The notes beneath the pieces are model-generated. The model was given only the letters and a program-made list of their open reading frames with translations, had not been told where the DNA came from and did no database searches. Shown here piece after piece: positions 36,957 to 48,120 of a DNA stretch of 64,000 nt. The position numbers were made by a program, and so were the translations under genes. Source of the stretch: Physcia stellaris (taxonomy: Eukaryota; Ascomycota; Lecanoromycetes; Caliciales; Physciaceae); NCBI GenBank assembly GCA_018902385.1, contig JABSSW010000023.1, positions 496,001-560,000 of the forward strand, written 5' to 3'. The number at the start of each line of letters is the position of its first letter. The stretch's first letter is position 1.

Positions 36957-39900
36957 TCATAAATTTTTGCGAAATTTTTTCAATTTTTTGCATTCGAAAA
37001 ACACGTGCTTGATCGTCTGTTTGCTACATATGCATGAGCACATGAAATTTTCGATTTGCTTTCTGTTGTATAGAAACGTTCGTAAATTTATTTTGATCGT
37101 GCGAAATTGTATTGTTATGACGCTGAGTTTTTTTGTGAGTTTTTCGTGTAATCGCAATATTGTTTTATTGAATTTCGATGTAATCTTGTACAAATTTTTT
37201 TTTTTTTGCAGTTTTTTCATTTTTGATTTCATTGTTGTTTTATCGATTTATTCATCACGATTTTGACGACGCTTTTCAGCATTTGCACGCTCGTTTGTTG
37301 TGTTTTGTGATCGATGTTCATTTTTTTTTTTTTTTCGTTTTTTCAATTTTCATTTCGTGATCTGTTTGATCGCAACGTTTGTCTGTTTATTGTTCACGAT
37401 ATCGATGTGAATCGAAACTCAATGCAATTTTATTTCAATACATTTGTTTCGCAATTCGTTGATCAATCAAATTATTCATTTCATCAAATACTGATCGAAA
37501 TTGATTTTCGAATTGTGCATCGTTTGAATTGTTGTTTGATTGTCGATGCATATGACGAATTTCGATTTTTTTGCAAATTTCAGAAACGAATGCAATCGCA
37601 TATTCAATGTTAAAACGATGTCATATAATTCAGCAAAATAAATCGTGTATGACGTAATGAATTTCAAATACGTTTTCGTTGTAGTAGATTTCGTTTCTGA
37701 AAATATCGCTGTTGCATTCATTTTGTCGTTAATGTCGCTTTTATTTGTGTATATGTAATTGATCGAATTCGTTGCTAATTGTATTTTGTGATATTTTTTT
37801 GTTTTTTTTTTGTTTTTCATGATACGTGCAATTGACGATGTTCATCATGACGATGCAACAAAAAATAAAATTTTTTTCATATCGTGTGTTTTGATGCTCG
37901 TTTTTTTTTCGAATTTATTTATTAGTTTTTTCAATGAATTGACGCTTTTCGATTTTCTGATGAAACGATCGCGTATAATCGTGTCGTATGTTGAATTTGT
38001 TATCAATTTCATTGCGAACGCATTGATGAATTTGTTCAAACGTAAATGCATGAACATTGAATTGATTTCGATGTTGAACGTTTTTTTCGAAATCATTTTG
38101 TATGTTTTCGTTATGATTTTTTCGATTTGATATTGAACGTTCGTTAATTTTTTCGTTATTTTTTTGTTGTGATTTTTTTTTTCGTCGACGTGTATCACAT
38201 CGAACATGCGTATGTGAATTGTGAAACGAAAATCGTTTGCATCATTTGTTTCATTTTCGAAAATTTAACATTTCATGTAATGTCGTCAAAACTGCGTAAT
38301 GTTTTTATTGATTTCAATGTTTTCGTTTTGTTTTGATTAATTTGTGCTTTTCAATTGAATTTTTCGTTCATTATGACGTTCAAATATTTTATTTTTTTGT
38401 TTGTTTTGACTTTTTGATTGAATTCAGAAAATAATATCGATTCGATGACGTTTGTTTTTTTTTTTCGACTGAAATAAATGAGTTGATATTTGAAAAATGC
38501 AAATTTCATTTCATGTTTCAATGTTCACGATACGCAAACTTTTTCGTGTGTTTTGATTATGATATCGTTGCATTTTTCGAAAATGTGATTTTTCGTCAGC
38601 ATTTCTATATCGTCGACAAATTCGCTCGCTAAAATATCTCTTTTCTTCAAAATTTTCAATAGAAATGCGTTGTAAAAAAAAAAAAAAATCGATGACATAA
38701 ATGAATTTTGTGAAATTTCTATGAATATTTCGAATCATTCGATATCGTATTCGTTCGTTTTCAATATCGTCATTTTATTGAACAGAAAAAAATCAATATA
38801 TCGTATCAATTTCTCGTCTAGACGTTTCATTTTGAAATTGTGTAACAATTTTAAACGCACTATATTATCGAAAACGTTCATCACGTCGAAAAGCATGATC
38901 ACGATTATCAATTTCTTGTTTCATGTCGAATGTATTCGTTTCATCATGTAATGTAATGCGTGTTTCGTAAACACGATTTTTTTGATTTCGAAATGTGTGC
39001 GTGACAACAAATCGTGTTTTTTCGTCAAAAAATTGATTCGTTTGATCAATATGAATTTCATGAACTTGCTTATAGTATTGAATAGAACTATTGATTTGTA
39101 CGAAATCGTCATTGAATAAATATTTTTGTTTGATTTACGTAATGCGATCGTGATCGATTTTCGAAAATATTTCGAACAATAATTTTCGTTCAAATTGACG
39201 TTGTATATACGTTGCAAATGTGATGCGATTATGTCATTTATTCATTTTCATATTTTATTGATTATGTCGTCGTCGTTTGAAATCTTGTTCGAGTTTTGCT
39301 TGATTATGATTTTCGTCATCTCGTGAAATTGTATGTTTTTCAGTTTCAAATTTTGATTGTATGTGATTTTTTGTATGTCGATTAGAACAATCGTAAACGA
39401 CGAAAAAAAAAATTTTTTCAGCAATATGAGTGTTTTTTTGATTGAGTCAATTTCGAACAGCATGAATAAATGATCGTGTAAAGTCGACAGACAAATTTTT
39501 TTTGAAATACGATTTCTTGTTCATTTGCATGTTTTTCACATGTTGTTTGATGTATCACATTTTTTTTCGATTTCTTTTTTGTATTGTGTTTTCATGATTT
39601 TAGAAATTACGTGACTCAAACGATTTTTCATTTTTTTGTACGATTTTCACAGGTTTTCGATTTTGTCGTTGTTTTGATATTTTTTTCTGATCGATTTGAT
39701 CGTTTTCGATGTTTGTTTGCATTTTTCGATGAATTCTGATTTCGCGTAAACATTCGATTTGCTGATCGAAATGATTGTTTCGATGATTGCTTGAATGATT
39801 TTTATCAATTTTTTGATTTGATCGTCGATTTTTTCTGTCTGATTGTTGTACGTGTTGTTGCTGAAAATGAACGTTTCATTATTCGTGATTTTCGTTTGCA

Positions 39901-40544
39901 ATTTTTCGCGTAATATATCGATATTTGTTTTCGTTCAAATTTTTGTGATTTTCGATTCGATCGTTTTCGTTCGCAAATTGAATATCGTTTTAATTGAACG
40001 ATGATTCGAATGATTGTTTATGCTTTCGTCGATGTCGATTTCGATCATACTGTTTCGAAACAACGATATTGCGTATGTGAAATCGATTGTGTTTTCGTTC
40101 GTGTGTTTATTTCATGTAATTAATTTTATTGATGTGATTTTTTTCAATTTATATTTTTTCATCGTGATTATGAATTCGTATGCGTTCGCGTCTGTTTTCA
40201 TATGTGATTTTTTTCAGTTGAAATGATGTAAATTAAAATTTTTCACGACAACGTGTTTTTCGTTGATTTTTTTTTGCATCGCGTTTTTGAGATTGAATAT
40301 CGCGTTGAAATTTTTGCTGTTTTTGCATAAATTATACATGTTGTGAATGTTGATAATTTTGTCGTTCGCGATTTGCATTTTTAACGAAATCAAATTTCTG
40401 TTGTGAAACGTGTGAAAATATTCGATTTTCGTTATTTTTTTGTTGACGAACATGCACATTTTCGTGATTGCATCGAGCATGTACAGTAATTCGAATTGTT
40501 GCGAAAATTTGTTGTTTGTCGTGAATTGAAATGAGTTTTTTCAT
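36957..40544 (-). pseudogene. LINE ORF2 remnant: endonuclease, reverse transcriptase, RNase H, Cys/His tail
   Basis: Broken minus-strand frames in several phases. Endonuclease near 40214-40480 ends KHVVVKNFNLHH, where intact relatives have a GDFN motif. Reverse transcriptase is at 38921-39217 (LFNTISKFMKFILIKR). A post-RT block is at 37845-38207 (MHLRLNKFINAFAMKL), RNase H at 37476-37820, and a Cys/His tail at 36957-37232. Gly and Pro expected in the family are consistently replaced. Stops and frame changes separate the pieces. Confidence 0.88.
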
Positions 40545-41191
40545 GATTTTTGCATGATCAATATATCGAATTTTTCTATGTTTTTTGTTTCGAACAGCGA
40601 TATCATGATTTGAGTTTTCGAATTGTTGACGTTGTATTGTAATATCGATAATATGTCGTTTTTTAACATTTTTTCACTGTTTTGAATTTCGTATTTCGAT
40701 TCGTGACGTCAATTAAAAATGTTCTGATGATCGTGATCGAAAAACTTTTTTTTTTTCAAATTTTTCATATTTTTTTTTGATCGTTGATGTTTTTTTGTTT
40801 TTGATCGATGACGTCGATTTATCGTTTTTTTTATTTCGAAATTTTTGTGAGTTTGAAAACAATTGCGATAACATCATTGATTCGATCGACAAAATCATTT
40901 TCACGTGAAATTTATGTTCGTTTTTTTGCGTTTGTTGATTTCGTCTAAATAAATTTTTTTTTTTTGTGACTTTTCGATGTTTCGTCGTTGTATTTCTTTT
41001 AATTGATTGAATTTTTTCGCAACGATTGTCGTTTCTGAATTTTCGTGAATTGTATTCATCGATTTCGAAATCGTTATCATTTTGTTGACGACGATGTATT
41101 GTTGTTTTTGAATTTCGAATTTCGCTGACGTAATCGAGCGTTGATACATGATTTTTTCGATTTTTTTTTGTTTTTCTTTGCATTTTTTTTT

Positions 41192-42154
41192 TCATGAATT
41201 ATGTGCTTTTTCACATACACAGCATTTGATTTTGTAATTTTTTGCACATTTTTTTTTTTTTGTAACATACGTATTTGCGCAATAATCGCATCGTTTTTCT
41301 TTTGTGCATTGAATTGTATTGTGTTCGTGATGATGACATTTATAACATTGAATAATTTTGCATGTTTTGTTGAACATTGAGCAAGCTTTCAACTTCTTTT
41401 CGATCATGATGTTGTTGTTCAGCATATTGTTATTCATTTTTGAAATAATGATTTCAATAATCAGAAAATGATATTGTTGCATTGTCGTGAATTTGTTTTT
41501 TCAAAACACGTACAAAATTTTCATTTTTCTTAATTTTTTCACGTTTTCGTTTTTTTTTCTGATTTTACGCATCGTCGTTTTTTTATTTTTTGTCGTTGTT
41601 AAATCGAATTTTTTGATTTTTATTTCGCTAATCATGATCGCGTAAATCGAAACGATCGCTTTCGTTTTTTTATCGAGTATCGTCGTTTTTGCATTGTTGT
41701 TTCGCAATTTTTTTGTTTTTTTTGCGTTTATCGCGTGTATCGCGAAATCATCATTCGAAAATTTTTTGATCGCTCGAATATTTTTGATTTGTATGTTTTT
41801 TTTCGTAATGCACGTGTTGATTTCATTGACGATACGTTTGATTTCGTATTGATTCAATTGTTGTTTTTTTTCGTTGTCGTTTAAACGTATTATGATTTCG
41901 ATGTTTTTGTTTGCGATAATTTTGAGCGTTGAAAAAGTCGCAACGACGATTGCTCAATTGCGTGAATTCGTTTTGATCGTGAAAAAAAAAAAAAAATTGA
42001 AAAAAATGATTATTTTTGTAATTTCATGACGAATCATGACATTGTTTTTTTTCATTTTCGCGTGTTCTTTGTTGAACTGAACAATCATTTTGTTTATTGC
42101 GTTCATCATGTTTCTTTGAATGAATGCAAATTGCGTGTTTTCAAAATATGTCAC
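41192..42154 (-). pseudogene. LINE ORF1 (gag-like) remnant with zinc knuckles
   Basis: Minus-strand fragments at 41954-42154, 41501-41857 and 41192-41482. The last has CYKCHHHEHNTIQC (CX2CX4HX4C), then CDYCANTY and a further CCVCEKAHNS block. This is the series of zinc knuckles found at the C-terminus of Tad-type ORF1 proteins. The middle fragment (residues such as FAIHAINAKKTKKLRNN) matches the RNA-binding region before the knuckles. Not functional as written. Confidence 0.8.
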
Positions 42155-42522
42155 GACGATTGTAAATCAATTTTCAATGATTTTTGATGATGATTTTTCT
42201 TTTGCTCGAACGAATTCTCGACATTTTTTGATGTTTTTCAGCAGCATTGTTTTTTGCTCGTGAACGTTTTCGTTCGTTTGATTTAACAACGATCATGTTA
42301 TTTTTTTCATCATTATCAATTGTTCATTGATCGATGCGCAAAAATTCGACGATTCGAATGACGCGTTAATCAGATTAATATCACGTTTCGTTGTTGAGTT
42401 ATTTCAAAAATTTGGTTTGTAACATAAATTGTTTTTTTTTCGAAAATTTGACATGGTCAAATGCCAGACTTTTTTCGTTTCAGGGTTAGGTTTGATATGA
42501 AATCTTGGTGAGGAACTCGGGG

Positions 42523-42566
42523 TAAAAAAGATCTACGAGTGCCAAGCAATTGCAAGAGTTCTGCAC
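42523..42566 (-). repeat. Right 44-bp inverted repeat of the AT-rich island
   Basis: Reverse complement of 36367-36410 with no mismatch. About 110 bp of ordinary sequence (42411-42522) lies between it and the AT-rich part. The outside flanks share only TCGG (36363-36366 and 42568-42571, the second offset by one base), so a target-site duplication is doubtful. Confidence 0.95.
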
Positions 42567-43354
42567 ATCGGAAAACTAGCGCGAGCAGATACCGGCCATT
42601 ACCTTAAGGTACTCATGATTGCATTCCTTCTTTAACATCTGACCTTTCCCGTAATGCGATACACGTGTTAGTGGTCTTTTCAGCGTATCGAATGATTTCT
42701 GAGGAGTACGAGTGCCCGAATTTAGATATCTCGTCCGTACCTACTCACCAAGGACTTAGACCAGTAGGCGTTATTGTTTAATATAGATATGTCGCCTGCT
42801 TAGTGGATGAAAGAAGCGTAAAAGGTGTTTCACATGGGTACCCTCATGATGTTAATAAAGCAAGTCAAGTAATGGCATTCGGCATGGTTCTAATGGTAAG
42901 ATGGGGTTTCCTGATAGTCCAACTGAGCCCAGCTTATAGTAAGAAAGGAAAGTCAAAATACCTTTTACATGCTTTGTCGTCCTGGCTTCCCATAGACTAA
43001 TCGTTATCAAGATCAAATTACAAAACCCCATTCATGCTTTGTACGAACAAGGAAAGTCGTTTCTGCCAAAGAGAAGTCATAAGATAGCACAGCTTGTTGT
43101 CCCGTGTATATGGCAATAATATGACCACAGTCATGTAAAGCACCACGGAGGACAACTACTACCTTTATTTCTCCTCATCCACTGTCGCAACCTTGCGAGA
43201 GCACATTTGAAGTCAGCGTCATTAATGTCATTCTAGAGTCTACCAAAGTACTACTCTGTACAGCTTCAAAAGGACTCAATAAGGATGCAGCGAATAGCTG
43301 TAATTACTCAAGTCATCCGAACCACTTAGATCTGAGGTCCACATGGATCCATGA
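42567..43354. other. Intergenic, right flank of the LINE island
   Basis: About 0.8 kb of ordinary composition. A TACCTTAAGGTA palindrome at 42600-42611 is the same 12-mer seen upstream of PEX7. No gene recognised. Confidence 0.5.
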
Positions 43355-45036
43355 TCAGCCATCATTCAAAAGTCCGACAACCCACTCAGGGATTCGCTCT
43401 ACACCTTCACCCCGGATCGCGCTTACGGGTACCGCGGTAAGTGGTCCTTTCCAGGATGTCTTCTTGCCGCTTGGATGATCGACTGTATTTTCGGCAACCG
43501 CATTCAGATACGCCTGCAGATATGCAAAGTTATTTTGGGTGCCATCGAGATCGGCTTTGGTCGCCACTACGAACCAAGGTTTAGTTGAGATAGGTGCCAT
43601 GCATAATGGCGGAAGCGTTTGCGGCGAAGAGGATCTGATGATGACCCCCCCATGATCCATTGCAATTGCATCCTTTTGTGACGGCTCACTCAACACAGAG
43701 CTGCCGAAGGCTTTCCAATCAACAATTTTGCCGGCGCTGTTGAGATTGGTCTCGGTGTCTTTAGCGATCTCAAACTCGCGAAGCTCCTGCCACAAATTTT
43801 TGAGTGCCTGGACTATGTCCTCAGAACTCAAATCAATCACAAAGGCCAACACCTGAGCTCGCTCCACATGGCGAAGGAAGCCATGCCCCAGCCCACGGTC
43901 CAAGTGAGCATCAGGTACCAAACCGGGGATGTCCGCAACTGAAATTCGTGTCCTGGGCTCTCCCCTTGTGGTGTATGATTTTAGTCGTGGTTTGCCCTTA
44001 TTATCGTCTAAGACCACGGTTCCCATGTTCGGTTGTAAAGTCGTAAAAGCCCAGTTTCCCACCCTCGTTTGGCTTCTACTTAGTGCACGTAAGAGAGTGC
44101 TTTTCCCTGCATTTGGCATTCCAACAAAGCCTACATCCGCAAGTAGCTTGAGCTCCAACTCGAGATTTACGGAAAGGCCGCTGTCGCCCTTGGTGGCGAT
44201 TTTAGGTCGAGGAACGGATTGAGAGACAAAGTGAGGGTTGCCTAGCCCACCCATTGCGCCTGCAGCAAGCAGCATGGGGCTGTCCATGGGTTCCGACAAG
44301 TCTAGGGTGATTGGCGGCTGTGGTTGTGCCATTGTCAAATTTGACTTTCTCGCGCGAGGAAGCGGAGGAATCCCCGAGCTTACGAACTCTGATGGTGTGG
44401 CTGATGGATGTAGAATCCATTTGTCTCTCCTCCAGGTACTTGGAATTGGATCTTCAGCGCCCCTGGGTGTACCAGCTTCAAGCATCCTACTCTCTTCGTC
44501 TTCCACAAGCGGATCGTGTCTTGATAATTCCCTGACCACTGTCCCAACAGGTACTTGGATCAACACGTCGCCGCCACGCTGGCCACCTTTTCCTTTTCCT
44601 TGACCGTTGTGCCCCCTACCCGCTTTGATAGTTCCACGTCGAGCTATTTTGTGCAGACTTGTCTCGCTACTTACAGCTTGGATGTAGATACTTCCTCCAT
44701 TGCCCCCATCACCTCCGTTTGGAGGACCCGCTGCAATGAACTTTTCGCGCAGGAAGGAGACACATCCATTGCCGCCTCCCCCGCAGAGACAGTCAGACTG
44801 CATTTGTCGGCGAAGACAGTTCGACCGTACTCTGCTGGAGGTGGATTTAAGTGTGATGAGGTTACGGGTCGTGCAGGATAAAATCTGTCTTGCGTCGAAG
44901 CGTGCGTAGATTGGTAGTATCGAGGGGAACTTGGCGCTACTGCTGGTCCTAGGAGTTTACGTGGTGCGCCACGGCTAAGTTGTAAACAAGGGTAGAGAAA
45001 AGGCAATGATGTGCCTTGGAAACAGGCCATGGTCAT
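43355..45036 (-). CDS. MTG2: Mitochondrial Obg-family GTPase Mtg2, one apparent frameshift
   Basis: About 560 residues if one base is added in the C5 run at 44778-44782 (G5 on the coding strand). Without it, the N-terminal frame (mitochondrial presequence, then LNPPPAEYGRTVFADKCSLT) is cut off from the Obg fold (GGGGNGCVSFLREKFIAAGP). The GTPase domain has GMPNAGKSTLL (G1), VADIPGLV (G3) and ATKADLD (G4). The Gly-rich Obg fold shows GPPNGGDGGNGGSI and KAGRGHNGQGKGKGGQRGG. Two low-conservation insertions enlarge it relative to bacterial Obg. Mtg2 associates with the mitochondrial large ribosomal subunit and is needed for its assembly. The start is the ATG at 45036 or 45030. It is divergent from the E2-like gene (212 bp). 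Confidence 0.92.
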
Positions 45037-45248
45037 CTACACAGAGAAGCAAGCACCCGAAGCGACTACGAGCATACTAAGTAAGTTCCTGACGAGTGAC
45101 AACCCTCACGGACGCCGAATTAGCGATTATTACATGTAATCTTACAGTATCAATTGTTATCATACTGTAGTTCAGCCGAGGCCTGGAACATGTCACATCC
45201 CCACTCCAAGGTACATGTAGGTAGGTACATTACTATCTTTAAGAGACG

Positions 45249-46403
45249 ATGCATCACATGCACAAAGGGCAGCATCATACGAAGCAGCGCATCCTGCTCG
45301 AATTGTAAATACTTGAGCACTATGTTGTTTCGAAGCGACCAACTTATATCTGATACAGTTCTTCTCTGCAGCATAGCTCTCCCAAGGGTATATATTGCAG
45401 CTTGAAGCCCGGGGATCTTCCGCAATGGTCGTGCGTTCTCTTTGTCCGCAAAGGTTCATTCAATGCAACAGCTTTGCCGATTGAGGCTCACTGTAGTTTT
45501 TCAGGTCCTTATGCCCCGGCTATCCTGCGCTTTGAGATAGCATTCCCGTCCAATTACCCAAATATTCCGCCGGTCATCAGATTTACCAGCGATGTCTTTC
45601 ATCCTCTCGTCGCGCCGCTAACGACCTACACCTGTTCATCCAGCACTCAGAGTAGTGATAAGGTTCATGTTGGCGCTGGCGAGTACCTCCCTCCTGGCGG
45701 ATTCAGCCTCGTGTATGGTTTTCCTCGCTGGTTCGAGAAGCCAGGATCAAGCGTTGCGTCCTCAATGCCTTCTTCCCAAGAATCCAGTGGATTCTCTCAG
45801 CATCAAACACATGCACATGAAACACAAGGGATAGATAAAGAATCGATGGCCTCGACATGTAATGGTAGTGGTGAACAGTCATGCTTTCCCCACGGACGAG
45901 AGGGTGCACATACGCTAAAAACGTGTGCCTCGTTTACGGCTCGTGTCGACATTACAGCTGTCCTTGAATATGTTAAGAAGGCTTTTGATGACGTGGAGCT
46001 GTTAGACAATATTCCTCTTGACTCTGCAGCTAATGCTGGTGCTTGGAAGGCATGGCGAGCCCACAGAAAAGGCGTACTGAATACCTCTACCCAAAGTCGA
46101 GGTTCCCTAGCACCGAGAAATGGCCGAGATCTTCGTGATACCAGTGACAAGGAGATCTCCCTACAAAGACCAAGTCAATCGGAGGACTGGAACTGGGATG
46201 GCGTTTGGCAAGAGCGGGTTCGGAATGCCATCATTGCGAGTAACTCTGAGCTAACGTTGTACGGTGCCTGTGGTGGGGACGATCCAGTAGGGACACAACA
46301 TCGCTTCAGTCGGACGTTCGCTGATACCACACTTAAGATTAGATTTGTTGCGGCTAACGATGAGCTGGTTCAAACGGTCAAAACCAACGCTCTGCTATCA
46401 TAG
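45249..46403 (+). CDS. E2-like (UBC-fold) protein without catalytic Cys, FTS/AKTIP-type candidate
   Basis: Two exons (45249-45304, 45359-46403; 54-bp intron, phase 2) give 366 residues. The UBC fold is visible: KQRILLEFSSLQHSSPKGIY across the splice, SLKPGDLPQWSCVLFVRKG, AILRFEIAFPSNYPNIPPVI and FTSDVFHPLVAPLTTYT. The HPLV.P segment, where active E2s carry HPN and then a catalytic Cys, resembles AKTIP/FTS, the inactive E2 variant in the FTS-Hook-FHIP complex that links dynein to early endosomes. That role is inferred from this motif. A long low-complexity insertion (about residues 95-190) precedes a short C-terminal helical region. The first ATG was chosen; a second lies three codons on. Confidence 0.78.
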
Positions 46404-47085
46404 GTACTTTGACATCAGTGCGAGCACGTAAGATTGGACAGTGAGCTTGCATGTTCCTCCTAGTCTACTCGCCTCAGACAGATTCCATGGCCGACTTCAC
46501 TCATATACTATCATTCTAGCCTCCCGCAAAAATCGACTACATGAATAAAGACCAGCTGGCAGCTCAACTTAAGAAAACCACCGGCTGCAGAGCTACATTC
46601 GTATTACATTCAGATCATACCTTCTAAACGCGGGTAATGTTGGGTGGACAGAGGCCCTACCCGTTTCGGCACTTCTTTGCATCCTGGGCGAGTGAGTGGA
46701 CTTTGCTTGGGCAAAGGAGCCCCATGGTCGTTGCTATTGAGCGCACCTTCAAATTAGTATTATGGTGAAGTCTTGAAAGATCTGGTTGAATGGGTCTCAA
46801 GGTCTAACCGATATGATTTCCTTGAGCCTCTTCTGTACTGGCACCGAATTTGTCATGTGGCACTGCAGTGTGGAAGTGCAAGTGCTCGGTGATTTCCTTT
46901 CGACACCTCAATAAGCATCTCGCTCTTGCCATTTCTGCTCCTTGCTGCTAGTTTTCTCCAAAGCTCTCAGCTCAAAAACATACATTTTTTCTTGTTCCTC
47001 AGCCCTTTACATTTCCTCAAGAAATGCTTTTAGAACAGCATCTTAAGGATTCAGCTTAGAGCATCAACTTACTATAACATCCTTG
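46404..47085. other. Intergenic, no gene recognised
   Basis: About 0.7 kb between the E2-like gene and the small membrane-protein genes. Nothing supportable. Confidence 0.5.
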
Positions 47086-47870
47086 ATGCCAAGGAACAAG
47101 AAGGTTTGGTTCTCTAAGCACTGCAAAACCGTCTTCAATACATACGTCTCGCGGTTCCTCCAGCACTGTAAAGCTCTCCTGGTGTCGTACGTTCCGCCGA
47201 GGCTCCATCAAGTGTATGTGTATGACTTGCTCATACTCATCTGGGGCTTACTCGTCGTTTTATCAACCCTCTGTCTGAGCTTTGGTCGGATTGTCAGATT
47301 ATTGTGGTCGACTTGGCACCTCCTCTGCTGCTGTGTAAAACTTCTCTCGATTGCTGACGGCTTGACGCGTTATTTGCTCTACAAAACAGCCAAAGTGCCT
47401 ATTGCTTACTACGAACGGGCCTACGTAAGTTGAACTGTTCGCATGGTTTAAATCGCGCTTACCCTTCGCAGGTGATACGCAGTAGGTGCCTGGAAGGTGT
47501 CCCTCTCGCAAACATTACAGCATTGGGCGGTCCTCTGTATCCCGCCCTCTATCAGGAAGTACGCGACCAAAAATACTCGGTCCAAGATTGTGAGGTTCTT
47601 GCCGCTCTCGATTTTGCAGCGAGTACGACAGCGATCTGGACTTCGACATTCACTGCAATTACCTCTTTGAATATCAACAGGTGTCTGCCGAGACCCGTTG
47701 ACCAGTCCAGTTGTCTAATAATTGGCTTGGTATCTCCGACACTGATCCTGTTTGTGTTGCGATACATACACTGGTACCATTTTTCGGAAACGAACTTCGT
47801 TAGGTATTTACTCCGATTGCTGCCCGACCCTGTGAATGATCCATTGCGATTCATGGGGTTCGATGTCTGA
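47086..47870 (+). CDS. Hypothetical multi-pass membrane protein
   Basis: Two exons (47086-47424, 47472-47870; 47-bp GTAAGT...CAG intron, phase 0) give 245 residues that I do not recognise. The basic N-terminus (MPRNKKVWF) is followed by a strong hydrophobic stretch near residues 50-90 (LLILIWGLLVVLSTLCL, then LLWSTWHLLCCCVKLL). Another lies at about 205-225 (CLIIGLVSPTLILFVLRYI). The consensus splice sites and the long open second exon support a real gene. Its stop codon overlaps the start of the next small frame by 8 bases (47863-47870). Confidence 0.55.
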
Positions 47871-48120
47871 GAGCACTCCTACAGGCTTCACCGCATTACT
47901 CATCATCTCGCCGTTCGTAGTACTGGCTCTTGTACTCTTCGCAGCCATCAAGTGCGCTAGCAAAGACTCTTGGGATTGGACGTACTTCAGTCCGTGGACA
48001 AGAAGGAAAAAAGTCAACCATCAAGGGATAAGCAGCCGCGATCGAGCAGAAGACGGTAAAAGGAACAACCTGGAGTGTGGCGAGCTCAAAGTCACGCGTG
48101 CTACTTCGGCCAGGACCTAG
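47863..48120 (+). CDS. Small single-pass membrane protein (hypothetical)
   Basis: An 85-residue ATG frame with one clear transmembrane segment (ALLIISPFVVLALVLFAAI) followed by a basic tail (WTRRKKVNHQG). The start overlaps the end of the preceding gene in another frame, unusual for a nuclear gene. It could be a short separate gene, an alternative 3' product of that gene, or chance. Confidence 0.35.
   Translation: MSESTPTGFTALLIISPFVVLALVLFAAIKCASKDSWDWTYFSPWTRRKKVNHQGISSRDRAEDGKRNNLECGELKVTRATSART

Larger units (their letters stand above)
36367..42566 (-). mobile_element. Decayed Tad/I-like LINE retrotransposon inside 44-bp inverted repeats
   Basis: An AT-rich island of about 6.2 kb. Reading the minus strand from right to left gives the full order of a fungal LINE with RNase H. 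First is ORF1, ending in a CCHC zinc knuckle (CYKCHHHEHNTIQC, near 41.3 kb). Next come an endonuclease remnant (HVVVKNFNLHH, near 40.23 kb), a reverse transcriptase remnant (SYKSIVLFNTISKFMKFI, near 39.1 kb), an RNase H remnant (YFAELYDIVLTLNM and ICIDNQTTIQTMHN, near 37.6 kb) and a Cys/His tail (CSCICSKQTIKHVFFEC, near 37.0 kb). No frame is intact. The base composition is extreme and unusual (see findings). Perfect 44-bp inverted repeats at the two ends are not a normal LINE feature. Confidence 0.9.

Noticed and set aside
36411-42410. Classical RIP as the cause of the AT-rich LINE
   Set aside because: RIP should deplete CpA/TpG and enrich TpA. Here CpA/TpG is high and TpA low; the missing contexts are CpC and, less strictly, CpT.
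36367-42566. A cut-and-paste DNA transposon coding for transposase
   Set aside because: Despite the inverted repeats, the coding remnants are ORF1 zinc knuckles, endonuclease, RT and RNase H, which are LINE parts.
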